The position numbers and the translations under genes are program-made. The notes under the pieces are model-generated. The model did no database searches, had not been told where the DNA came from, and saw only the letters and a list, made by a program, of their open reading frames with translations. 64,000 bases of DNA from Galeruca laticollis (lineage: Eukaryota > Arthropoda > Insecta > Coleoptera > Chrysomelidae), in the NCBI GenBank assembly GCA_963921935.1, contig OY998175.1, positions 209,328,655 through 209,392,654 on the forward strand, read 5' to 3'. Shown in pieces: positions 55,731 to 64,000 of this stretch (positions are counted from its first letter, which is position 1; each line of letters begins with the position of its first letter).

Positions 55731-55855
55731 TTGTCAATGGCATGTAGAGTCTATTTGGCTTCTTGAGTCAGCCCATGAGATTCTTCAAAGAGGTAGTCCA
55801 CATTTAGGTTGTACCTTATATCGTACTCTTTCATATTTTGTTTGGCCGTATCGTT

Positions 55856-56347
55856 TCAGCGTAACTTTATTTCTCTTCTTTCGGTTGCTCTACCTATATT
55901 AAGCGCTTTTTTGAAGGCTGGGCATTTCGTTGTTCCTACTTTGTGGCCGGTTTTATCACATACCGGGCATGTTTCTACATTTTTACATTGATCAGGTACA
56001 TGACTAGGCCCGTTACAGTCATTTGGCTTATGGCCATACTCCCAACATTTTGTGCATCTGCTTATACTTATTCTTTTTTCTATTCCGGATCTGACGAGTC
56101 CAACTCGTATATGTTCCTCCCGTAGAAGTTTGGCCGCTTCTTCTTTTTTAACTGTAAGTGTCGCTGCTTGAATTTCGTTTGATTGAGGGCGGAACTCGCT
56201 TAGCTTATTGTATTCTTCATCCCAAGTTCCAAGCATCTTGGTTGGTTCTTTCAGTAGGTTTTCTCTAGTTGCTTCGGCGTCCATACCTTTTATGTACAAT
56301 GTTTCATATTCGTCCTTTCTGCCTAGTTCCCTAACCTTCATCCCCTC
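55856..56347 (-). pseudogene. LINE 4 gag, C-terminal part with CCHC knuckles
   Basis: It reads SEGMKVRELGRKDEYETLYI, EAAKLLREEHIRVGLVRSG, then knuckles CTKCWEYGHKPNDC and CPVCDKTGHKVGTTKC. It begins at the junction with the RTE insertion. The preceding codons are found beyond 58038. Confidence 0.8.
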
Positions 56348-58038
56348 TGAGCAAAAATAAGAACAGCAAAGAATGACTGGTTGAAGAAACAATGCGAGGA
56401 GATAGAACAACTACAGGAAGTACACGATGAATTTAACCTACACAGAAAGATAAAAGAGGCGTCTGGAGTTAACAGGAGAAGACACTTCTCTAATATAGAA
56501 AACGATTATGGAGAGATGGCGCAGGATGATCAGCAGCGAAAAATTATTTGGAAGAAATATATTAGCAGCCTTTTCAATGATAACAGACCTGATATAGAAG
56601 CCACGGAATGCGAAGATCTATATGGACCCCCTATAACCAAAGAAGAAATCATAAGAGCAATAAATACGTCAAAGGACAGAAAGGCAGTTGGTCAGGACGG
56701 CATACCCGTCGAACTACTGAAAATATTAGACGATAAAGGCATTTCTGTTCTGCACAAGATATTTAACAAAATATATAACACGGGGAGTTCCCTGCCAAAT
56801 GGGTTACATCATGTTTTATCCCCTTGCCAAAAACGAACAATGCAATAAAGTGCGAGGATCATAGGCTAATCAGTCTGATGAGCCATACGTTAAAGATATT
56901 CCTCGAGATTATTCACTACAGAATTTATATAAAGTGCGAAAGAGATATCGGATCCACACAGTTTGGATTTAGGAGGGGACTAGGTATGAGTGAGGCTTTA
57001 GTTACAACTCAAGTATTAGTCCAGAACTGCAATGATCAGAGAAAAGGTGTGATGCTATGCTTCATCGACTACGAGAAAGCGTTCGACAAGGTTCAACACC
57101 ACAAACTCATCCAAGTTCTGTTGAGGATAGATATAGACCAGGAGGATATCCGCTGCATAGAAAGCCTTTATTGGTACCAAACAGACGAAGTCAAGGTTGG
57201 CAATGAACACACAGAACCGACAAAGATCCTTAGAGGGGTCACACAGGGATGCGTTCTCTCTCCACTCTTCTTCAATACATACTCTGAAAACATCTTCCAG
57301 GAGGCACTCGAGGAACGCAGCCTGGGTATTAGAGTGAACGGAGTGTGGGTCAACAACATACGATACGCAGACGACACAGTCCTAGCTTCTGACAATATGA
57401 AAGACTTGCAGAACCTTCTTGATGCCGTGTGCGATAGTAGCAAAATCTTGAGCCTCAATATTAACACCAAGAAGACAAAATTCATGATAGTTTACCGCAA
57501 GCCGGAAGAACATGAAAATGCAAGCCTAACACACAACAGATGCCCCATTGAAAGAGTATATAAATTTAAATATTTAGGCACGTGGCTATGTGAAAGCTGG
57601 ACGTCCGAAACGGAAATCAAATGCCGAATCGAAATTGCGTGAAGCACATTTATGAAATTCAGGAAAGTTCTTACCAACACCGATTTCGGCCTCGACCTAA
57701 AAGTCAGATTTGTAAAATGTTACGTGTGGTCAGTGTTACTGTACGGTATGGAGGGCTGGACGCTAAGAGTAAACACTACGAGTAGACTTGAAGCCTTCGA
57801 AATGTGGACCTACAGGCGAATCCATGGACGGCCAGGAAAACGAATTAGGGGGTCCTAAGAAGATACCGATTCCTACTATTAGTAATCGAGGGAAAGATTG
57901 AGGGGAGGAGCAGGAAGAAGATGTCATGGCTCCAAAACTAGAGACAATGGACAGGGCTGAGAGAGAATAAAGAAGAGTGGGTACATGTGATCGCAAACAT
58001 CCATTACTGGATAAGCAGTGGAAGAAGAAGAAGAAGAA
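56348..58038 (+). mobile_element. RTE-like LINE, 5'-truncated, inserted in LINE 4 gag
   Basis: A plus-strand RT with no endonuclease ends in a (GAA)6 tail (58021-58038), the short-repeat tail typical of RTE-type elements. The surrounding LINE 4 gag frame continues across it. Little or no target duplication is visible, perhaps GA or GAA. Confidence 0.85.
56350..57990 (+). pseudogene. RTE-like reverse transcriptase
   Basis: The N-terminal linker (RTAKNDWLKKQCEEIEQLQE) leads to the RT domain: DRKAVGQDGIPVELLKIL, then after a frameshift near 56840 STQFGFRRGLGMSEALV, MLCFIDYEKAFDKVQHHKL, GVTQGCVLSPLFFNTYSE and IRYADDTVLAS (catalytic box intact). A TGA at 57640-57642 and later stops break the thumb region (LEAFEMWTYRRIHG). 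It would copy LINE RNA at the target site. The endonuclease is absent because of 5' truncation. Confidence 0.88.
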
Positions 58039-59143
58039 ATATCTTTAATAGCTTCTTTCACTCTGTCCATCGTTTTTTCATCCTTGTCCATAGTTATGAG
58101 AAAATTATTATCCTTGGCACTCCTAACAGTTCTGAAGGCGTTGATAGCTGAGGTAGTTCCAATAATCTTTTTAACTTGACCCACTACTTCCTTGTAAGTG
58201 TTTCCACATTCTTTTATTATTAAGTCATATGTGGTTTTTTCTGTTTTTCCAATTTTGTCTCGCTCGCCCATTGCTGCTTTATATTTGTCAGTGGTGAAGA
58301 TCGTTACTTTTGTTTGTGAGCCGTGAAAAATTGCCTCTGTCATTTTTTGGAGATTTTCTACTGTCATATTGGATATATGATGTAGTGCCACGTGCATGTC
58401 TTCTGCTGTTTCCTCCTGCTGCCGTTTTAATCATTCCCAAATTTGTTTATCACTTCCATCGTGCTTGATTTTATTTCGTATATGCAGATATGGGATTTTT
58501 GTCTTTATTCTTGTGATCTGTTCGATAACCTCAAAATTGGATTTGAATTGGCATATTTCTGGGAATTTCTCCTTATACATATTTTGCATACTAGTGTCAA
58601 AATTTGTATATCCTACTTAAGCGAATACAACTTTTACCGTCTCGTCACTTGTGTTTAGTGGGTTTCCAATAACAATGGAGCTGTTGGTAAATACGCTACT
58701 GTCCCATTCTTATCGTATCGTTTGTAGGGTTTTTAGGTCCTCAACTTCAGTTAATGAGGTGATCTTTAGATTTTTTGGATACCAGGGAGTCGTTTGCGTC
58801 GAGGCATTGATTTCATACTGGCATCTGTTTGCACGTTTGCATCGTAAGTAGCTTTTTCAACTGACTCCATTTTATGGTCTTGCAGCCACTTTTTTATGGA
58901 CATACGGTTGAAAATTACAACATTTTTCCTCTTTTTAACTGCAATATCCTTAATTGTGGTTTTTATGTTTTGGTGCTCCTTGATCACCTTTTCTAGTTCT
59001 GTTATGTATTTATTTGATGCCTCTATAACTTGAATAATCGTAAAAACTTCTGGGCTTTCCTTATGTTTATTAGGGTCCTCTGTCATACTCATTTCTAAGG
59101 AGGTATCATGAACCTTCCTCTTTATTGTTGAGTATTCTAGCAA
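58038..59143 (-). pseudogene. LINE 4 gag, N-terminal part
   Basis: Two frames contribute. 59143-58766 gives SNKYITELEKVIKEHQNIK and ANVQTDASMKS. 58397-58038 gives NMTVENLQKMTEAIF, TYDLIIKECGNTYKEVVG, INAFRTVRSAKDNNFL and MDRVKEAIKDI. The latter reaches the insertion boundary exactly where the downstream gag fragment would continue. Confidence 0.7.
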
Positions 59144-59824
59144 ATTGCATCTGGCCGAATGGCCAAGTATGCTCAGTCTGCTATGAGCTAGTAGTTTGTT
59201 CGTTGTTTTTCTTATATCTTCAGATACGAGTTCTTTTGGCGTTATCCACCTTTGGTCTGTATTCTCAGTTGTCGATTTCTCTAAGGGCTGATAATCTCTC
59301 TGTTTGTCTGGATTTGACTTATTTTTTGTTTCTATAAACTCCCATGAGTGGCTAGGGAAGTTTCGGTCCGCAGACGTAGAGTCCCGCTTACATATGTAAG
59401 GCTACTTACTCCGAGAGGCCGCCAAACTATCCAGTAGGCACCGTTCGAGTCCACGTCCGTGTGGCCGCGCATCCATCGACTCGGTTGATAAACATGCTGG
59501 ATTCCGTATTTTTTACAGCTGGTTTTCTCCATATGGACTCTACTGCCGGGGTTTCCATACCATAGCCGGAGGGTCCCAGTTTTACGACGCCGGGAACTCG
59601 CAGCTCGCCTCCCTTTCAGGTAAGTATGTCACTGTGTTCGGATGTAACATGGGCTAGTTTGGTATCTTGGCTGGCTTTTGCTGGTGCTACTTATCCGGCA
59701 CGGGTAGCCCCACTAACCGTTTTTTGAGCTGTTTGTTACTTTCACTCCTTCCCTCTCGCCCTTTCGGTTCGAGGAGGAAGGAAGTCACTGAGCCAGTTCA
59801 CCTGCGATAAAATTTTACAGCTCC

Positions 59825-60320
59825 TAGGAGTAGTCCAGTAGGGCTGTACCACGAATATTAGTGTCAGTACGGCCCTATAGTAAGTGGTGTGCATTGGCAT
59901 GACATCCTCTAACAAGTGGTAGGTTTTTATCTTTCGCGTATTCGACAGCTCGGATTAGTTCCACTGAAGGTGGTAGGTAATCCATGTTGTATGGAAGATA
60001 GATGCTACTTATTAATACTTTATTGATCTTGTTACTCAACTTGTGTCGTGGCATCCTTGGTTCCTAGATAGTGTATTTGTAACACTCTCAGATCCCTGTT
60101 AGCCATAATACAGGTCCTGGGTGGCCTATCTTCATCCACTTTTCTAGTAATAATATTGTGGGACGACTTTAGGCCTCTAGTTTTGTTCCTAAAACAAGAC
60201 GGTTCTTGTATTAGGTAGATATTACCTGCAGCATCGGTCTGGATCCTTCCCAATTCTGCGCAGAAATCCTGACCGTGCTGCAGGCTTATTTGACTTAACT
60301 TCACTGCGACCTTTGAGGTT
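59825..60320 (-). pseudogene. APE endonuclease fragment of another LINE (LINE 5)
   Basis: On the minus strand QISLQHGQDFCAELGRI, NIYLIQEPSCFRNK, PRTCIMANRDLRVL, then VLISSIYLPYNMDY and GCHANAHHLL follow one another. This is the first two thirds of an R1/Jockey-type APE endonuclease. A stop lies near 60028 and another after ANAHHLL. It is truncated at both ends and separate from LINE 4. Confidence 0.75.
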
Positions 60321-60449
60321 TGCAGGGCAGATTGAGGTGTACATACTTCCGCCCATCGCCCAAAGGGATTACCACCATTACCATTGTAATCAGCTCATAG
60401 AAAAATCGGGTCAAATCTTCTCGCGAAGTTTTTTCATCGAAATTAACTG

Positions 60450-60590
60450 TCTCGACCCTGTCATTCTGACGATGATATTTGATATAGAAATAATAGTCAA
60501 ATTTCTTACAATTTTTAACATTTTTTTGAATATATTGTGGAATTATGTAGAAACGGTAAGTTTAATTGAAAACAGTACCGAGTAGATTCC
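60450..60590 (+). mobile_element. second PLE terminal fragment
   Basis: It is similar to 2545-2660 over about 110 bp (shared TGTCATTCTGACGATGA, ATATTGTGGAATTA, GTAGAAACGGTAAGTTTAA-like end). It has no RT or endonuclease, so it is a terminal-repeat remnant. Confidence 0.75.
60461..60502 (+). ncRNA. hammerhead-ribozyme-like motif, copy 2
   Basis: CTGACGA (60466-60472), an AT-rich stem-II hairpin (ATAT, TTG, ATAT), GAAA (60487-60490) and GTC (60496-60498) keep the same order as at 2560-2592. Stem III would need a U-G pair and stem I is weakened. It is a decayed copy, but its core is fully conserved. Confidence 0.55.
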
Positions 60591-61620
60591 ACGAAGAATC
60601 ATCTGTAACCATACAAGGTAGTTTTTACTCAGTTTATTCATCGGCAACTATACTTTATTTATTCGTATTTTGTCGTAAAACTAAATTTTGTTAACACTGA
60701 AGGTAATTGATTAGAAAATACTGATTGGTCCCACAACTAATTTCCACAATTTTCATTGATTTATCTAACATATATTTTCTAGGTCATAACAATAGTTTGG
60801 GACACTGTGTATTTCAAACCGTCCAATTTGCTAGAGCACTGATTTCGAAAATTTGTTTATCGTATTTGTGTGTGGCTCTTTCGAAACGTTTAGAATGAAA
60901 CGTCTGCCGTTCCTTAGGAAGGAAAACGCAATAACAATTCATACGTTTAAGATGGTTACTGCACCAGCCACCCGGGGATCCCGATCTTATCTCGAAATGT
61001 GATAGAACACATTTTAGAAGTTTATGATCCCTGTTTCTGACCACTTACAATTCTCGCTTCGTATATGGTAATATAGGCACTCATGGTTATTGTTTGAATG
61101 GTTATAGACGATATCGGAGGTCGAGATTTACTAATATTATACTCGTAAAGACTCCGATAACGTCTTTGATTCGATTACGTTAAAAAGTGGAAAAAATGTT
61201 AGTAAATTATTATATTGCTTGGGATAATTAGGGTCTATTCTATTCTACTATTCTAGTAAAATACACTCGCAATAAAATCGATAAAGTTTGCTTATTATAT
61301 AATTTGTTATTTTAAAGAAGTTTTTTCCGCATTGCAAGTGAATTTATTAATGAAATATAGCACATGTTTTGAATTTAAAAAAAAAATGGGAGTATGTCAT
61401 TTTATACAGGGTGACACAAAGTGCATTTTTTACCACACCGCATGTGGAGTGTCAGAGTTGTTTCACCTTCTAATTTTTTATTTTGTTATCAATGCAAATC
61501 GTTTCTTCGCAATTTAATTCTTTCTTTCATAGTATAGCTTACTTTTTGTAAAAGATACAAGGGTTTAAGAAAAACCTTACATTTTTCATTTATCTTCATT
61601 TTCTATTGAAAGTGAGAAGT
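60591..61620. other. intergenic DNA, no feature recognised
   Basis: AT-rich. ACAGGGTGACAC near 61408 resembles a common insect transposon end. No gene is seen. Confidence 0.4.
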
Positions 61621-61624
61621 TTAT

Positions 61625-62260
61625 TTCTCTGGGGAACTTGAATACCGACCTCTTAACACAATCCAATGCTACGATCGATTACTTAATTTTCCCTAATGGT
61701 TCAAATTTACAACAAATTATATCTGAAGCGACACGAATAACTCCAACTTTACCAACCCTTTTGGACCATATTATAGTGGATAATAATCCTAAAATTCTTC
61801 AGCACAATAACTACTCTTTCTAGAGGTCTGATCACAGTGTAGTTGATCTAACTCTAAATATAAATATTCCAAAGCATTTATCGATGATAAGATCCTACCG
61901 AAATTTATCTAAACTTAACTATACTCTATATATACACATATTTGACATACATGCTCCTGTAAAAACATCGCGATTTACAGAGCGTTTTTCTCCCTGGATT
62001 ATATCTAATATTGAATGACAACAAAAACTTCGTAATAAAGCCCTAATTCATTTAAAAAAACCAATAATTTTGTTCATTGTAATTACTATAAACAGCTCCG
62101 TAATTATACTACTTTCTCCTTTAGTTATCAAGTATTACAAAACGTATTTATAAAAATGAACAAAAATCTGCTGATAACAAAACCAAATGGAGAATTTAAA
62201 ATAATAATAATATTATCCCAACACAAAATCGAACAAACATATTCAGTTTTAATACAGACT
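61625..62260 (+). pseudogene. CR1/L2-like LINE endonuclease fragment
   Basis: The plus-strand frame reads GNLNTDLL, LQQIISEATRITPTLPTLLDHI and RSDHSVVDLTLNI, then SRFTERFSPWIISNIE. This is the GDxNxDLL...DxI...SDH order of the C-terminal APE endonuclease and following linker in CR1/L2-type elements. The first motif has asparagine for aspartate, and there are stops at about 61821 and after 62010. Confidence 0.65.
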
Positions 62261-62327
62261 CGATGTCAATAAATAATTATTTTCTCTATGTGAACAGTGT
62301 TACTGAGGAAACAGAAAAAGGCAGTTT

Positions 62328-62332
<5 letters not shown>

Positions 62333-62423
<91 letters not shown>
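62333..62423. repeat. (AT)n microsatellite
   Basis: About 90 bases of uninterrupted alternating AT. The isoleucine-tyrosine frames on both strands here are artefacts. Confidence 0.97.
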
Positions 62424-62425
<2 letters not shown>

Positions 62426-62439
62426 AATCAGTTTATAAC

Positions 62440-64000
62440 GTTCTCCGCCGTCTTCTGATTTCCAGTCTCCATTGTTTTCGATCGGTCCAGAGATTCTCAT
62501 CTACTCCTCTTTCTCTGATGTCTATCTGTTCCTTTTCTCCAACTCAGTCTGGGTCTTCCTCTCTTTCTTCTTCCCTGTGGTGCCCAATTTAGTATTTTTT
62601 TTGGGATTCTGTCTTCCGCTATTCTTTGAACGTTGTCCATACCATCTAAGTTGGTGGTTAATTTGTATGGCTTCCGTCATTTTGTGTTTAACATCCATAA
62701 TTTCTCACTCTTTTCAGTTTTGATTTTCCGGCGGCGCGTCTCCAATAATCCATCTCGGTGGCGTCAATAGACTTACGAGTTTTGTTTTGATACTGCTTTA
62801 TCCCACAAAATACTGTTGAGTTGTCTGATTGCTTGTCTTCCTTGGTTGTTTCTGTGTTTGATTTCTTCATCCAAACTACCGTCATTAGTGACTTGTATTC
62901 CAAGATATTTGTATTTTTTACAGTGTTTTATCTGATGTTGTTCCAAGATAAGTTCCTGTTGTTCTCCACCAATGCACATATATTCCGTTTTCTGAAGATT
63001 TACCTTCAGCCCTCACTTATCGTATTCTTAAATTAATTTACGGGTCATGTATCCTAGGTCGTCGTAGTCTTGAGCTAGGACTATTTGATCATCAGCGAAG
63101 AAAAGAGTATATAGTATGTGATCATTCAGTGGTATTCCCATCTGTTCGCACTTTCTTTTCCATGTTTTCAGAGCTTGTTCTAAATAGATTTTAAGCAAAG
63201 TTGGTGGCAAGCAACAACCCTGCTTAAGACCCTTGTTAATGTTGAACCCCTTTGATAATGTCTGCCCTCTCTTTATTTGGCTTGTGTTCTCTTTATAGAG
63301 CTCTCGAACAGCTGTTATCAATGTTATGCTGATGTTGGTCTTCTCGAGAGCCTCCCAGAGTTTTAGCTGGAGTACACTATCGTACGCTTCCTTGAGATTT
63401 ACGTAAAGGAGGTGTATTTCTTGATTCCGTGCCGACTTTTCTCAATTATATGTGTTATTGTGAATAAGTGATCCACAGTGGATATACCAGCTCTAAATCC
63501 AGCTTGTTCTTCGGCCTCACTATCACAATATTCATCTTCAATTCTCTTTTTCACTAGCTTACCATAGACTCTTGAAATAGTACCAAGCACAGCGATTCCT
63601 CTATAATTATCACACACGTCTGTACTTTCCTTCTTTAGCATCGTTTTCCATTCTTCTGGCAAACTTTCTCCAATTATGCATTTCTGGAACAGGCAGGCTA
63701 ATTGTCGATATAGCTTTTCTGTACCGAGTTTAGGTAACTCCGGGGGGATATTACCGGGCCCAGGAGATTTTCTGTTTTTCAGTGCTTGACAAATCAGTTT
63801 TACTTCTTTGGTGTTCATTCTAAGTGGGGATGCTGTGGTTCGTATTTGAGTGTCGGATTGTGGCTGTTGTAGTTGCTGATATTGTGTCTTTTGCTCAGTG
63901 AGCAGTTTCGCGAAGTATTTATCCCATTCTTCTAACGTTATTGGTGAGATAATATCTTTTGTCTTTTCTTGACGAAGAAATCTCAACATTTTCCAGCTTT
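62440..64000 (-). pseudogene. LINE reverse transcriptase (LINE 6), running off the right edge
   Basis: The minus-strand frame 63989-63399 contains EVKLICQALKNRKSPGPGNI, LACLFQKCIIGESLPEEW, NYRGIAVLGTISRVYGKLV and EEQAGFRAGISTVDHLFTI. After a frame change 63321-63028 gives GLKQGCCLPPTLLKIYLEQA and LFFADDQIVLAQDYDDL (catalytic FADD). 62979-62690 gives KYKYLGIQVTNDGSLDEEI and EMDYWRRAAGKSKLKRVRN. The FADDQ box and thumb pattern suggest a RTE- or Jockey-related clade. The endonuclease would lie outside the window. At least two frame changes make this copy inactive. Confidence 0.82.

Larger units (their letters stand above)
52990..59800 (-). mobile_element. R1-like non-LTR retrotransposon (LINE 4), gag split by an RTE element
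   Basis: C-terminal cysteine motif, RT, APE endonuclease and CCHC gag occur in R1-clade order on the minus strand. The gag is interrupted by 56348-58037, after which it continues upstream to about 59143. A GC-richer noncoding leader occupies about 59330-59800. Pol is broken by many stops and frame changes. Confidence 0.8.

Noticed and set aside
62263..62592. Open frames with long isoleucine-tyrosine runs on both strands
   Set aside because: They are translations of the (AT)n microsatellite.

Overview
This is an AT-rich, gene-poor stretch of an animal genome, most likely an insect and plausibly a beetle. The evidence is the company of element families: BEL/Pao, Ty3/gypsy, I-, R1-, RTE- and CR1-like LINEs, Penelope-like elements, PIF/Harbinger with Myb or MADF partner genes, a FLYWCH-MULE, Tc1/mariner-like transposases and a P-like THAP transposon. 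There are no bacterial features, rRNA or confident tRNA genes. Nearly all recognisable coding sequence is transposon-derived and most of it is broken. The least damaged reading frames are a ubiquitin-specific protease (12125-13834), the gypsy integrase (41126-42580) and a THAP gene (3086-4254).

Layout. 1-10.9 kb: a decayed Penelope-like element (1230-2660) with a hammerhead-like motif, a P-like THAP transposon with 35-bp inverted repeats (2862-4291), an unidentified two-exon gene (4409-6994), and two copies of a ~305-bp dispersed repeat. 10.9-18.1 kb: one BEL/Pao element split three times, by an 839-bp element with an 8-bp target duplication, by the intronless ubiquitin protease, and by a ~1.17-kb foldback element. 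18.1-27.8 kb: microsatellites, two mariner-like transposase fragments, a nearly intact FLYWCH-MULE, a Penelope-like structured motif and an ~83-bp tandem array.

27.8-36.1 kb: a PIF/Harbinger element with matching TAA target duplications. It carries an I-like LINE in a transposase intron and a solo LTR in a transposase exon. 36.9-44.8 kb: a second I-like LINE whose gag is split by a 4.0-kb Ty3/gypsy element with paired 468-bp LTRs and a 4-bp duplication (ATAA). That gypsy element has lost protease, RT and RNase H but encodes an integrase followed by a macro domain and a CCCH zinc finger. 45.4-50.8 kb: a Tc1/mariner-like pseudogene apparently containing a second Harbinger element, whose two antisense genes are interleaved intron-within-intron. 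51-64 kb: LINE remnants, including an R1-like element with an RTE in its gag, a second Penelope/hammerhead remnant, an (AT)n tract and a LINE running off the right edge.

The genes do not form a pathway. The logic of the window is nested insertion, and in several places the host reading frame resumes exactly after the insert, which gives the relative order of events. Two exceptions to simple decay stand out: the protease ORF preserved inside a dead retrotransposon, and the macro-domain/CCCH module at the end of the gypsy pol gene.
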